From contig JAYTOK010000086.1 of NCBI GenBank assembly GCA_043747835.1, positions 55,404 to 119,403 on the forward strand: a stretch of 64,000 bases of DNA. Reading direction: 5' to 3'. The notes beneath the pieces are model-generated. The model searched no databases and was not told the origin of the DNA. It was given only the letters and a program-made list of their open reading frames with translations. Positions within the stretch are counted from its first letter, which is position 1; each line of letters begins with the position of its first letter. Shown here piece after piece: positions 34,983 to 45,048 of this stretch. The DNA comes from CADEED01 sp043747835. GTDB taxonomy: Bacteria; Pseudomonadota; Gammaproteobacteria; Steroidobacterales; Steroidobacteraceae. A program made the position numbers and the translations under genes.

Positions 34983-36010
34983 TGATCGCGGTACGCGAAG
35001 TCACCTGGATCCGGCACCTGGCGTTGGTAGGCGCGATCCTGTGCTTCGTCGTCGTGGTTTTTGGCGGCTACACGCGATTGTCGGATTCGGGTCTTGGATG
35101 CCCGGACTGGCCGGGATGCTTCGGGCACGTTGCGCCCACCGGGTCGGCGGAGCACTACGCAACCGATTCAGATGTTCGCAAGGCCTGGATCGAGATGATC
35201 CATCGCTACGCCGCGAGCACGCTCGGATTGCTGATCCTCGTGATCGCCGCACTATCGATTCGCGCGCGGCGTGAGCGCGGTGTGAGCGTGCTGTTCTCGC
35301 TCGGACTGCTCGCGCTCGTGATCTTCCAGGGCATGCTCGGCATGTGGACGGTGACCTTGCTGCTGAAGCCGCTCGTCGTGACGGGGCATCTCGTCGGCGG
35401 ACTCACTACGTTCGCGCTGCTGCTCTGGTTATGGCTGTCGTTGCGCGGCACGTCGCGGCCGTTCGATTGCAAGTCGGTGCTCGTCGGCAACCGGTTGATG
35501 GAGATCGGCGGGCGGGCGCGGATGTTCGCCGGACTCGCGCTCGCGGCGCTCGCGGTTCAGGTCGCGCTCGGCGGCTGGACCAGCAGCAACTACGCGGCGC
35601 TCGCGTGCCCCGACGTGCCGAAGTGTCAGGACCAGTGGATTCCCCAACAGGCAAACTACGAAGAAGCATTCGTGCTCTGGCGCGGGCTCGGCATCAACTA
35701 CGCGGGCGGCGTGCTCGATCACCCCACGCGCGTCGCCATCCATTTCTCGCACCGCGTGGGAGCCGTCGTCGCGTCGATCCTGTTGCTGCTCGCGGCGTTC
35801 GCGACTTGGCGCCGCGGACTCGGCAGTGGGGTCCGGTGGGCCGGACTGGCGGTGATTGCCGCGCTCGCGCTGCAGATCTGCATCGCGTATTTCATGGTGA
35901 AGCGTGCGTTTCCGCTCGAGCTTGCGGCCGCACATAACGCGGGCGCGGCCCTGCTCGTGGCGGCGACCGTCCTGCTGAACCGGAAGCTGCGTCCTACGCC
36001 GGATTTCTAG
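34982..36010 (+). CDS. ctaA: Haem A synthase
   Basis: Cox15/CtaA membrane enzyme of 342 residues oxidising the C8 methyl of haem O. Eight helices are visible with haem-binding histidines in MIHRYAAST, GHLVGG, HFSHRVGA and AAHNAGAA. TGATG overlap with the preceding gene shows coupling. Confidence 0.95.
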   Translation: MIAVREVTWIRHLALVGAILCFVVVVFGGYTRLSDSGLGCPDWPGCFGHVAPTGSAEHYATDSDVRKAWIEMIHRYAASTLGLLILVIAALSIRARRERGVSVLFSLGLLALVIFQGMLGMWTVTLLLKPLVVTGHLVGGLTTFALLLWLWLSLRGTSRPFDCKSVLVGNRLMEIGGRARMFAGLALAALAVQVALGGWTSSNYAALACPDVPKCQDQWIPQQANYEEAFVLWRGLGINYAGGVLDHPTRVAIHFSHRVGAVVASILLLLAAFATWRRGLGSGVRWAGLAVIAALALQICIAYFMVKRAFPLELAAAHNAGAALLVAATVLLNRKLRPTPDF

Positions 36011-36089
36011 GCCGGTTTCCGGGCCTATTTCCGGCTCGTTGGGGCCGATCATTCGGCTAAACTTCCGCGCTCTTTACGGAACCGGCTCC

Positions 36090-37022
36090 TTGGCAACCCC
36101 AGAACCCATCGTCGCAGCTGCCGCCACGACTCCTTGGCGGGGCTATTACGAGCTGACGAAACCGCGCGTCGTCATGCTCATCGTGTTCACGTCCATCGTG
36201 GGCACATTGCTGGCTGTCCCCGGTTTGCCGCCCGTCGACGCGTTGATCTTCGGCAACCTCGGCATCGGACTCGCCGCCGCCAGCGCCGCGGTCATCAACC
36301 ACGTGCTCGACGAGCGCATCGATGCCGTGATGTCGCGCACGAAGCGCCGCCCGCTGCCCACCGGAAAGATGACGTCGCGTTCCGCGCTGGTCTTCGCGGG
36401 CGTGCTCGCCGCGCTGTCGATGACGATCCTGATTGTGCTCGTGAATACGCTGACCGCGCTGCTGACATTTGCATCGCTGATCGGTTACGCCGTGGTCTAC
36501 ACCGTCTGGCTCAAGCGCGCGACGTCGCAGAACATCGTGATCGGTGGTGCCGCGGGCGCAGCTCCCCCGGTGCTCGGCTGGGCCGCGGTGACGAACTCGG
36601 TCGAGGCGAACGCGCTGTTGTTGTTCCTGATCGTGTTCGTGTGGACGCCGCCGCACTTCTGGGCGCTCGCGATCGCGCGCAAGGATGAGTACGCGAAGGC
36701 TGGCATTCCGATGTTGCCGGTCACGCACGGAGTCGCGTTCACGCGGCTGCAGGTCCTGCTGTACACAATCTTGCTAGTCGCAGTGACGCTGATGCCGTTC
36801 GTGACGGGCATGAGCGGATTGATCTATCTTGCGACCGCGCTCGTGCTGAACGGCATGTTCCTGTTCCATGCGTACCAGTTGAAGATTTCCGATCGCACGC
36901 ACCTGCCGATGAAGGTGTTTCGTTTTTCGATCACCTATCTGATGTGGCTGTTCGCGGCGCTGCTCGTCGATCATTACGTGCCGACGACGCAGTCGATCCT
37001 GCCGGGTGTGCTCTCGCCTTGA
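36090..37022 (+). CDS. ctaB: Protohaem IX farnesyltransferase (haem O synthase)
   Basis: UbiA-family prenyltransferase of about 310 residues that makes haem O for CtaA. The DxxxD motif is in NHVLDERIDAVMSRTKRRPLP, and a second acidic motif in ARKDEYAKAG. No ATG is available near the conserved start; TTG 36090 is my choice and TTG 36039 an alternative. Confidence 0.94.
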   Translation: MATPEPIVAAAATTPWRGYYELTKPRVVMLIVFTSIVGTLLAVPGLPPVDALIFGNLGIGLAAASAAVINHVLDERIDAVMSRTKRRPLPTGKMTSRSALVFAGVLAALSMTILIVLVNTLTALLTFASLIGYAVVYTVWLKRATSQNIVIGGAAGAAPPVLGWAAVTNSVEANALLLFLIVFVWTPPHFWALAIARKDEYAKAGIPMLPVTHGVAFTRLQVLLYTILLVAVTLMPFVTGMSGLIYLATALVLNGMFLFHAYQLKISDRTHLPMKVFRFSITYLMWLFAALLVDHYVPTTQSILPGVLSP

Positions 37023-37420
37023 GCTCGCCGGACGCGCTCTCACTACCCGCGAGATTCAACGGGCTGTTCGGCCTCGTGCTGTATTACCAGCATCATGGCG
37101 TGCTGCTGCTGCGATCGGGTGATCGGGATGACGGCGGCCCGCGCCGCATCGAACTGCTGTTTCGCGGAGTCGTCTGGATGTCGCTGCCGGCATGGCTCAA
37201 CGACTTCACGATCGGGCAGTGCCTCATCGACGAAGTGATCGAATACATCCCGCCGAGTCATCGCGGTAAGGCGCAGTCGCGAAAAGTGTATCGAGTCGAC
37301 ATCGACCGGACTCCACACTACGTGATCGCGGGCGGCGTCTTTGCGGCGCGGGATGACGGGTCGTATTTCGACCCATCATCCCTGCTCCCCGAAGTCGAGA
37401 TCAATCTGAAGTTCGATTAG
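37019..37420 (+). CDS. Hypothetical protein downstream of ctaB
   Basis: A 133-residue soluble protein with GLVLYYQHHGVLLLRSGDR and FTIGQCLIDEVIEYIPP. The TTG start overlaps the ctaB stop as TTGA; a later ATG would remove a third of the protein. I do not recognise a family. It ends 3 bp from a convergent gene. Confidence 0.55.
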   Translation: MSSPDALSLPARFNGLFGLVLYYQHHGVLLLRSGDRDDGGPRRIELLFRGVVWMSLPAWLNDFTIGQCLIDEVIEYIPPSHRGKAQSRKVYRVDIDRTPHYVIAGGVFAARDDGSYFDPSSLLPEVEINLKFD

Positions 37421-37423
37421 CGC

Positions 37424-40400
37424 TCACTGCGCGAACGCATCCGCCAGCGACGCGAAGGCCGGCGTCTGATCGTCGACGCTGCGCACGAAGGCCAGCAGAT
37501 CCGCCAGATCCTGCGCGTTCATGTTCGTCGCCATCGTCCCGGTCAACCCAAGGTTGTGACGCGTCGCCACCTGCTCGAGCGTGTGCGCGGATCCATCGTG
37601 GAAGTACGGCCCCGAGTACGCGACGCCTAACAACGACGGCGTGTTGAATCCCAGCCCGCCGAAGGGCGCGAAGCCCTGCGTGGTCTGGCCCGCCACCGCG
37701 GCCGCGCCGCGGATCTCGATCGGACTCGCCGCATCGAACGTGCCCACGTTGTCGAGGAGAGTCAGCACACCGGCCAACGGGCGGGTGATGCGCACGACCT
37801 GCGGGCCCGCCATCGTCACGCCCGCATCGTTGATGCCGACACCCGTGAAGAACGCGGGACCCACCGGATCGACCTGCAGCAGCGGATTGTCCGTGTAGAG
37901 CCCGGCCGTGCGGCTCTTCGTCCACTTCCTGCCGCCGTGGCAGCTCGCGCACACCGACGCGAACAGCTCACGGCCGCGCGTGTTCGCTGCCGCGGGAATC
38001 GCCGGCATGATCGGTGCGCGCACCGTCGCGACCCACTCGCTCATCGCATCGAGAGAGTCGCTGATGCCGCGTGTCGGGCCGTGATTGAAGACCTGCGAGG
38101 TCTTGTCGACGCCATTGACGTTGGTCGCGAAGCCGGTGCCGCCCTGGATGCCGCGCGCATTGTTGTTGAAGTCGGTGTTCGAGCCGCGCACCGCGCTCCA
38201 GTTGAGGATGCGCTGATCCGCAAGATCGTTGCGCGCGAACGTGCCTTCGAGCGGGATCGTCTGCCGCGGACCGGTCTCGAAGATCCAGGTGACGTTGTCG
38301 GCGTGGCCGTCGTCGTGGCAAGAGGCGCAACCGGACCACGCGTTGTTGGACGCCTTGCCACGGTGCGCCAGAGGATCGATGTCGCGCAGCGCGATGTCGA
38401 ACGCGCCGTCGCCGCTGGTGTCCAGCTTGTCGGGAAGTCCAAGCGCCGTGAAGAACGCGAGTTTGCCGACGAGCCGGCGATGTTCGATCGTGCCGGGCGC
38501 GGGCGGCGCGCTCGACTCGATGTCGCGCGCAATCACCGCGTTGTTCTCGAGGTTGAGCGCGGAGACGGACGTGTTCAATTCGTTGTTCGTGTACGCGCGG
38601 CGCGCATCTCGCGACATCACGACACCGCTCGGCAGGTTGCCCGTCTGGAAACGCCGCGCAACGTTGCTCGCGTCGAGCGTCGTGAGCTTGAAGTCCGTGC
38701 CGATCGTCGCGCGGATCACGAAGTTGCCGCCGCGGCTGGCCACGAGGAAGTCGCGGCCGCGACGATCCGCTTCGATCGCGACGATGTCGTTGAGGAACAG
38801 CTTGTCGAGCGAGGTCGTCGGACTCGCGGGCGTCGCTTCGCGCGGCACGTACGTGTTCAGATTCACGGACAGCGGCGTTTCGGAATTCGTCGCCGCGCTC
38901 AACACGCCGACCAGCGCCTGGATGTTCGTGTTGAAGTTCACGGGCGGCTCGGGCTGCGCGCCGACGTTTGGCACGTAGAGGAGCGGACCGCGCAGCAGCG
39001 CGCCGAACAACATGTTCGGGTACACCTTCTGTGCGACGCGGCCGATGGGGCCCGTGGCATCGATGTTCGCGGAGGCGACGTCCGGGCAGAACGTGGGTTT
39101 GGCGAGCGCCAATGCACCGTTGCCGGAGCCGTCGGCGCCGCTGTTGAAGTACCGGACCGTGCCCGCCAATTGCAAGGCGGCGCGCGTCTGCGGGCAGAAG
39201 TTGCGGCGATCCGCGTTGAAGCCCGAGAGCATCGGCTCGAGCAACAGCCGCGACGGCGTGACGTTCGCGGCGTTGGCCACCGCATCGCCGACACGGAAGG
39301 AATTGACCACTCCACGCTTGGCGTCGTCGAATCCGTCCGGCCGCGCGGCGTCGATGATCTCGCCGAAGAGCTGTGTGACGAACACGCGCTCGTCGTTGTC
39401 GTTCTTGTCGCCGTCGTTGGTGATGGCGATCGCGTAAGGATTGCCGCCGGTGCGCACGCGACCGACGACTTCGCCGTTGGCGAGGCGCACCACCGCGACG
39501 TCGCCGGTGGTGTGGCCGGCGATGAATGCGTAAGTGCCATTCGGCGTGATCGCGATGCCGCGCGGTTCGGTGCCGACATCGAGCGGGCTGCCGAGCGCCA
39601 CCGGCGTCGCGGCCGTGAGATCGATCGTGCTCATTGTGCCGTCAACGGCGTTCGTGACGTAAGCACGCGTGTCGTTCGGCGAGATCGCCACGAAGCGCGG
39701 CTCCCTGCCGACCGGCACTTCCGCGAGCAACTGCGAGGCGTCGGTGCCGTCCGTGTTGCGCACGCGGATCACCGAAACGCTGGCCTTCTGGCGATTGACG
39801 ACGACGGCGCGCGTGTCGTCGCCGGTCAGCGCGATGCTGGTGGAGCGGACCTGCCGATACAGCAGCCGGTAGCGGCCGAGCATCTCGTCGCCGCTCACGA
39901 GTGTGCGACTGAGCGCGGTGGCGAGAGCCGTGATGACGCCGTCGTTCGCGAAGTTCGCGGCAGCGAAGTCGATCGTGCGCGTGCCGCTGACGGCAGCCGC
40001 GACGGCGTTCACCGCGGTGGTGTCGATCTGGAAGCCATCGGTCGTGTCGTCGTTCGTGTCGAGCAGCGCGAGGAGGCGCAGCAGGTTCGATAGATAGAGA
40101 TCGCCGTTCGCGGCCTGGACTTCCGTGAGGTCGTGCAGGCTGAAGGAGACGATTCCCGCGGGCGCTGCACCGGGCGTCGCGCTGCCGATCAGGATGCGGT
40201 TCGTCGCGTTGCCGACGAGGAAGTCTATCTTCCGGCCTTCGACGAACTGGAACCGGCCGACGCCGTTGGTCGCCCCTTCGCCGGCGTTCGCGACGGCGAA
40301 GCGCAGACCCGAGATCGTGTCGTCCGTGAACTGCGCGTCGCGCACGACGGGCGGTGGCGGCGGTGGCGCCTGGTTGCCTCCACCGTCATCGTCTCCGTAG

Positions 40401-40507
40401 CCGCCGCCTCCGCCGCAGGCGACGACCAGCGTCGCGATGGCTATCTGCAGCGTCAATCCCCTGAGGGTGCGCGTTGCGCGTGAATCTTCCGACTTCCGTG
40501 TGTACAT
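37424..40507 (-). CDS. Dihaem cytochrome c lipoprotein with YVTN beta-propeller
   Basis: Exported lipoprotein of 1027 residues (lipobox VVAC then a glycine/aspartate-rich linker). Residues about 240-700 look like a YVTN/NHL propeller (FVAISPNDTRAYVTNA, GIAITPNGTYAFIAGH). The C-terminal third carries two haem-c sites, GCASCHDD and VCASCHGG, in a MauG/CcpA-like setting. It may be a surface electron-transfer or oxidase protein. No partner is obvious. Confidence 0.8.
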   Translation of the reverse strand: MYTRKSEDSRATRTLRGLTLQIAIATLVVACGGGGGYGDDDGGGNQAPPPPPPVVRDAQFTDDTISGLRFAVANAGEGATNGVGRFQFVEGRKIDFLVGNATNRILIGSATPGAAPAGIVSFSLHDLTEVQAANGDLYLSNLLRLLALLDTNDDTTDGFQIDTTAVNAVAAAVSGTRTIDFAAANFANDGVITALATALSRTLVSGDEMLGRYRLLYRQVRSTSIALTGDDTRAVVVNRQKASVSVIRVRNTDGTDASQLLAEVPVGREPRFVAISPNDTRAYVTNAVDGTMSTIDLTAATPVALGSPLDVGTEPRGIAITPNGTYAFIAGHTTGDVAVVRLANGEVVGRVRTGGNPYAIAITNDGDKNDNDERVFVTQLFGEIIDAARPDGFDDAKRGVVNSFRVGDAVANAANVTPSRLLLEPMLSGFNADRRNFCPQTRAALQLAGTVRYFNSGADGSGNGALALAKPTFCPDVASANIDATGPIGRVAQKVYPNMLFGALLRGPLLYVPNVGAQPEPPVNFNTNIQALVGVLSAATNSETPLSVNLNTYVPREATPASPTTSLDKLFLNDIVAIEADRRGRDFLVASRGGNFVIRATIGTDFKLTTLDASNVARRFQTGNLPSGVVMSRDARRAYTNNELNTSVSALNLENNAVIARDIESSAPPAPGTIEHRRLVGKLAFFTALGLPDKLDTSGDGAFDIALRDIDPLAHRGKASNNAWSGCASCHDDGHADNVTWIFETGPRQTIPLEGTFARNDLADQRILNWSAVRGSNTDFNNNARGIQGGTGFATNVNGVDKTSQVFNHGPTRGISDSLDAMSEWVATVRAPIMPAIPAAANTRGRELFASVCASCHGGRKWTKSRTAGLYTDNPLLQVDPVGPAFFTGVGINDAGVTMAGPQVVRITRPLAGVLTLLDNVGTFDAASPIEIRGAAAVAGQTTQGFAPFGGLGFNTPSLLGVAYSGPYFHDGSAHTLEQVATRHNLGLTGTMATNMNAQDLADLLAFVRSVDDQTPAFASLADAFAQ

Positions 40508-40584
40508 GGCGGCTCCGACATTGCGTGTTGTGTCGGTTGATGAGTGAGGGCGCGCGCCGGGAAGGTTTCGTAAAGCGGAAAAAG

Positions 40585-40608
40585 AAAAAGGCGCCGAAGC
40601 GCCTTTTT
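40585..40608 (-). terminator. Bidirectional Rho-independent terminator
   Basis: Arms 40585-40594 and 40599-40608 form AAAAAGGCGC/GCGCCTTTTT with a CGAA loop. It lies after the lipoprotein gene at 40650 (minus strand). Confidence 0.85.
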
Positions 40609-40649
40609 CACGGAACCGATTGAGGTATTGATGAAACGGGTTGATCCAA

Positions 40650-41195
40650 TCAGGAAAGCCAAGTCCCGACGGCGCGAACTACTTTCCAACCTTTGTCGGT
40701 CAGCTCCAGCTCGAGGAGAAGACCCATTCCGCACCCCACACCGCAGTGGGTGTCGACGTAGAGTGCGGCGTGCTTGCCGTCGCGTGAATAGGCCGGGCGC
40801 GAATACGCGTTGAGACCCATGGCACCGAATGTCGTGTGGAAGGCTTCCCAACCCGGCGGAATGCGCTGATCCCTCGCGAGCTCCGCGTCGATGGCCTGCT
40901 GTGACACGACGCGCGCGTTCGTGCAGATCTCGCCGATCGGCCATCGTGAAGTTTCCTTCGCGCGTCGTTTGAAGTCTTGCGAGTAGTCAGCAGCATGGCT
41001 CCAATCATTGGGGATGCCGTGATCGCTGTAGTCAACAGGCTCGTCGGCTACCACCATTCGCGGGAATTCAGGCGACTGACAGATGTTCGCGAGCGCGGCC
41101 TTCACTACCGCAAAGTCCCGCGCGATTGGATCTTCGGCGGGCTCGCCGCAAGCGGCCAGGCAGATCAAGAAGACAGGCAGCGCGCGGCGAAGCAT
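40650..41195 (-). CDS. Hypothetical lipoprotein
   Basis: A 181-residue lipoprotein (lipobox CLAAC at residues 12-16). The mature part has a cysteine-rich THCGVGCGMGLLLELEL segment near the end. No family recognised. Followed by a terminator, so probably a single-gene unit. Confidence 0.7.
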   Translation of the reverse strand: MLRRALPVFLICLAACGEPAEDPIARDFAVVKAALANICQSPEFPRMVVADEPVDYSDHGIPNDWSHAADYSQDFKRRAKETSRWPIGEICTNARVVSQQAIDAELARDQRIPPGWEAFHTTFGAMGLNAYSRPAYSRDGKHAALYVDTHCGVGCGMGLLLELELTDKGWKVVRAVGTWLS

Positions 41196-41251
41196 GGTTT
41201 GGTTAACGCGATCCGCCGGAGGCCAGGGTCAATCGCCTCCATCGAAACGGT

Positions 41252-41289
41252 GCCTGACCCCTATCTGCTCTAACAGATCTGACCCCTTT
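41252..41289. repeat. Tandem half copies of the CTGACCCC repeat
   Basis: Two direct CTGACCCC units (41254-41261, 41279-41286). The second shares 22 nt with the reverse complement of the copy at the leuA stop. It touches the TAA of the S41 protease gene. Confidence 0.7.
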
Positions 41290-42868
41290 AACGCAGGAGC
41301 CGGTTCTCGCGCGCCGCGGGCTTCGACACCCACAGCGATCTCTCCTCCGCCGAGTACAACTGCGCCTTGTTGATCCGCGGATCGGTGAACCCGCTCGCGG
41401 TCGGACACGTCTGGTTGTTGCTCGCGCGGAATGCGAGCGCGGCCGCAATGCGGCTCTCGTTCGGATCGCCGAGCGCACGCGTGAAGTCGTCCGCGACGGA
41501 GCATCCCGGCACCGTTGTGCCGCGCGTCGCGACGGGCTGGTTCGCCGGCGAGAATCCATCCGCGTAATCGCCGAAATTCGCGGCGTTCTCGCCGCGGAAC
41601 TGGATCGTGAAGTAGGTAGTTCCGCAATTGTCAGTCGGGTAGAAGCCGTAAGGCTTGCCGCAGGTCGTCGAGCCGATGACGAACACTTCGACGTTCACAC
41701 CGCGCAGACCGTTGATGATGGACTCGCTCGCGGAGCAGGTGCCGGGTCCCACGATGATGTAGACGCGGCTGAGGTTCAGCGTCGGCAGCGTGACGTTGGC
41801 AGGACCCGCGCCGGGGAAACCTTGTGTTCTCGAGAGGAACGGCGTGGGCGCGAGCGTCTCGCCGGTGACCGGATCGCGCGACGGGTGCTTGTCGTTGAAC
41901 ACGATGCGTTCGAACGTGCGGCCACTGGTCAGCGTGGTGTTGCCGATCATGTACGCGACTTCGCTCGCGAGATCGAGATAACCGCCACCGTTGTATCGCA
42001 GATCCAGGATCAGATCCGTCACGGGCGCGCCGGCATTCGCGGTACGCAGCTGGTTGATGCCGTTCAGGAGCGGCGTCTCCGCCGTCGAGATGTGATCGTG
42101 GAACACCATGTAGCCGACGGGGCCGGACGGTGTCGCGAGGGTGCTCACGAGCGGCACGGGCACATTCGTTATCGTCGCGGCAGAGATCGTGACGGTGCGC
42201 GTGACACCGCCGGTGTCGCGTACCGTGAAGGTGTGCGATTCGCCGATCGTGTCGGGGAACAGGCCCGCGTTCAGCGTGTCGACGTTCGCCTGCGTGCCGC
42301 CGTTCACGGCGTCCACGCCGTCAACGGTCAGAATCTCGTCGCCGCGCATGAACTGCGCGGCACCGGGTGAACCGGGAACGGTGAACGCGACGACGATCCG
42401 GCGCGGCGGCGCGGGCGCGAGGATCGTGAATTCAGCGCCATATCCCGCCGAGGTTCCACCCTGCGACAACTGGAGCCACACGTCCGTGTCGTACGTAAAG
42501 TGGAACTGGTCCTTGGCCTGACCGGAGGGCGTGAGCGCAGGCGACTTGAGCAGGTCGAAATAGTCGAGCACGGCGTAGGTACCGGGATCGCGGTCCGGAA
42601 CTTCGCCATACCAAAGATAGAGTTCGTTGGTCCACGAGCGCAGCCAGTTCTTCTCGTCGAGGACGGTCCCGGTGCGGTCATTTGTTCCCGCACGCGGCGT
42701 GACACAACGATCCACGAATCGGTCCGACGGCTGAAACACGCCGGAGACCCAGCCGCTAACCGGCCGGTTCGACCCGCCACCGCCGTCGCCGCCACCACCA
42801 CCGCACGACGCCAGCCCCATGATGAGCGGCAGAGCCGCCAAAACCCGCATTCTCGGTTGACGAATCAT
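41288..42868 (-). CDS. S41 family C-terminal-processing-type serine protease, lipoprotein
   Basis: Exported lipoprotein of 526 residues (lipobox LASC, then a Gly-rich linker). A PDZ-like part (about 150-250) is followed by the S41 core with DLILDLRYNGGG, the nucleophile serine in GTCSASESIINGL and the lysine in TCGKPYGF. Cleaves unknown envelope or secreted proteins. Its C-terminus ends at a repeat. Confidence 0.85.
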   Translation of the reverse strand: MIRQPRMRVLAALPLIMGLASCGGGGGDGGGGSNRPVSGWVSGVFQPSDRFVDRCVTPRAGTNDRTGTVLDEKNWLRSWTNELYLWYGEVPDRDPGTYAVLDYFDLLKSPALTPSGQAKDQFHFTYDTDVWLQLSQGGTSAGYGAEFTILAPAPPRRIVVAFTVPGSPGAAQFMRGDEILTVDGVDAVNGGTQANVDTLNAGLFPDTIGESHTFTVRDTGGVTRTVTISAATITNVPVPLVSTLATPSGPVGYMVFHDHISTAETPLLNGINQLRTANAGAPVTDLILDLRYNGGGYLDLASEVAYMIGNTTLTSGRTFERIVFNDKHPSRDPVTGETLAPTPFLSRTQGFPGAGPANVTLPTLNLSRVYIIVGPGTCSASESIINGLRGVNVEVFVIGSTTCGKPYGFYPTDNCGTTYFTIQFRGENAANFGDYADGFSPANQPVATRGTTVPGCSVADDFTRALGDPNESRIAAALAFRASNNQTCPTASGFTDPRINKAQLYSAEERSLWVSKPAARENRLLR

Positions 42869-42993
42869 CGACTTATCCCTCGTGATTAGGGCTGTCCCCT
42901 ATGGCAGGACGCCCACTATGCCGGTTTTGTAGCAGACAACAAATCGTCGCATGCAAGCTACGGCCTGGGTCTCGTTCTATCATTGCCCGAGTC

Positions 42994-45039
42994 ATGAATC
43001 GTCATCTTCGACCGTTCGGTCTGAAGTTAGGTCCGCTCCCGGCGGCGGCCGTCTATTTTCCCCTGCATTTCATCGCCGTCGGCATAGGCCTCACCTCGCT
43101 GATCGCGCCGCATGGCGTCGCGGTGTTCTGGCCCGCCACCGGAGCCCTGTTCGCGTTCCTGCTGCTCTATCCACCGCGATACTTCTTCGCGTTGTTCGTG
43201 CTCGCGTGGATTTCCGAGCTGTTCGCACACACGGTATTCGCGCCGCAGATTCCCTTCTCAGTCGCAGGCCTGTTATTCCCCGTCAAGATCGGAACGGCGG
43301 TGTTCGGCGCGTGGCTCATGCATCTCGGAGTTCGCGGCCCCATCTCCTTCGCGCGTTTGCCTCACGTGTTGTGGTTCGCGGCAGCGGCATTGATCTCCAC
43401 CCTGCTCTGCGCGCTGATCGCGCAATCTCTGCGCGGCGGATTGACGCTCGGCAGCGACGAATTCTGGCTCGGCGTTCAGAACTGGTGGATAGGCGACTTC
43501 CTGGGCGCGCTCGTGATCACACCGCTCGTGCTGACGGTCGGCTTCCACGGCTTCGTGCTGTCGGGCGCGCGCGGCGGCCGCACTGCGACTCTCTCGGCCT
43601 TCGCGGTGCTGCTCATCATGCTCGCCGCGGTTTTCCTGCGCCGCGATGGCGCGTTGACGTCGCCGCTCGACGTGCCCTACATCGTCTACCCGGTGCTCGT
43701 CTGGATTGCGATGATCGGCGGCCCGCGGCGCACGGCTCTCGCCGCCGGAATCACCGTCGCCATCGCGTCGCTCGCGACGACGCGCGGACTCGGTCCGTTC
43801 GACGACGTCTACGAGTTGCAGACCTTCCTCGCACTGTGCGTGCTTCCGGTGCTGCTGCTGCAAGCCGTCATGGCCGAGCGTGACGACGCGATCGGGCTCG
43901 CGCGCGCCAGCGACGAACGATATCGCGCGTTCATCGTGAACAGCTCCGAGGCCATTTTCCGCACGGAGCTCGCGGAGCCGATGCCCGTCACGCTATCCGC
44001 GGACGAGCAGATAGCCTGGGTGCGGAAGCACGGCTTCGTCGCCGAATGCAACACGGCGTTCATGGTGTCGCTCGGCGTGAAGGAAGCGGAAAGCCCCATA
44101 GTCGGCACGAAGCTGGGCGATCACCCGACCTGGTCGAAGATCTACATCGAGAGAATCCGCGACGCGATCCACAACGGCTACCAGGTGCGCAACATCGAGC
44201 ACGTCGTGCATGGACCTTACGGCCTCGATCGCGTCCTGCTGATCTCGATGCTCGGCATCGTCGAGCACGGAAAGGTATTGCGCTTCTGGGGCACGGCCCG
44301 CGACGTCACGGCGATGCGCGAGGCGGAACACGCTCTCGCACAGCACGATGCGCAACTGCGCGCGCTCGCGACGGAGATCACGCTCGCGGAGGAACGCGCG
44401 CGCCGCAAACTCGCGAGCGAACTGCACGACGGTCCCGCGCAGAATCTCGCAGGTCTGGGGATGCTGCTGGCGACGATCAAGCGCAAGGTCGAGGATCGCG
44501 ATCAGATCGCGCTGCTCGTCGAGGCCGAGCAGGTGCTGGCGGACACGACGACGCAGACGCGCACGTTGATGCTCGAACTCGCGCCGCCGGGTCTGCACGA
44601 GAGCGGGTTGCTCGAAGCACTGCGCTGGCTCGCGGATCGCGCGGGGAAGCAGCAGCGGCTGATCGTCACCGTGGAGGATGACGGCTTGCCGAAGCCACTC
44701 GAGGATCAGGTGACGGTGCTGTTGTTCCAGACCGTGCGCGAACTGCTGCAGAACGTCGTCAAGCATGCGCGCTCGAAGCGCGCGACGGTGCGCTGCGCGG
44801 TGGTCGATGACACGCTGACGCTGGATGTACTCGACCCGGGCGTCGGGTTCGAAGTGCACTCGATCAACCGGCTGCCGACGCGCCACGGCGGCTTCGGACT
44901 GTTCAACATCCGTGAGCGGCTCAAGCTCATGGGCGGCAGGATCGACATCCACTCCATCGTCGGCGAAGGAACGACCGTGCGAATCCGCGTTCCGCTGAAG
45001 CCGCAGCATGGGTTGTTCGACGAGGCGCTCAGGGCATAG
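42994..45039 (+). CDS. MASE1-type sensor histidine kinase (NarL-partner class)
   Basis: Membrane kinase of 681 residues. Residues about 1-300 form a MASE1-like sensor with eight helices. A PAS-like region (about 320-440) follows. The HisKA_3 box is RRKLASELHDGPAQN, and the ATPase has GGFGLFNIRERLKLMGG. Such kinases pair with LuxR/NarL-type regulators, but none is adjacent. ATG 42994 is chosen; the longer frame lacks support. Confidence 0.88.
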   Translation: MNRHLRPFGLKLGPLPAAAVYFPLHFIAVGIGLTSLIAPHGVAVFWPATGALFAFLLLYPPRYFFALFVLAWISELFAHTVFAPQIPFSVAGLLFPVKIGTAVFGAWLMHLGVRGPISFARLPHVLWFAAAALISTLLCALIAQSLRGGLTLGSDEFWLGVQNWWIGDFLGALVITPLVLTVGFHGFVLSGARGGRTATLSAFAVLLIMLAAVFLRRDGALTSPLDVPYIVYPVLVWIAMIGGPRRTALAAGITVAIASLATTRGLGPFDDVYELQTFLALCVLPVLLLQAVMAERDDAIGLARASDERYRAFIVNSSEAIFRTELAEPMPVTLSADEQIAWVRKHGFVAECNTAFMVSLGVKEAESPIVGTKLGDHPTWSKIYIERIRDAIHNGYQVRNIEHVVHGPYGLDRVLLISMLGIVEHGKVLRFWGTARDVTAMREAEHALAQHDAQLRALATEITLAEERARRKLASELHDGPAQNLAGLGMLLATIKRKVEDRDQIALLVEAEQVLADTTTQTRTLMLELAPPGLHESGLLEALRWLADRAGKQQRLIVTVEDDGLPKPLEDQVTVLLFQTVRELLQNVVKHARSKRATVRCAVVDDTLTLDVLDPGVGFEVHSINRLPTRHGGFGLFNIRERLKLMGGRIDIHSIVGEGTTVRIRVPLKPQHGLFDEALRA

Positions 45040-45048
45040 TCTCTCCCG

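Noticed and set aside
37937..40093. 718-codon plus-strand frame opposite the haem-c propeller gene
   Set aside because: Low-complexity Arg/Ala/Val composition and exact antisense of a gene with clear haem and propeller motifs.
42888..42902. GCTGTCCCCTAT as another copy of the palindrome family
   Set aside because: Only one half is present and the match is short; could be chance.
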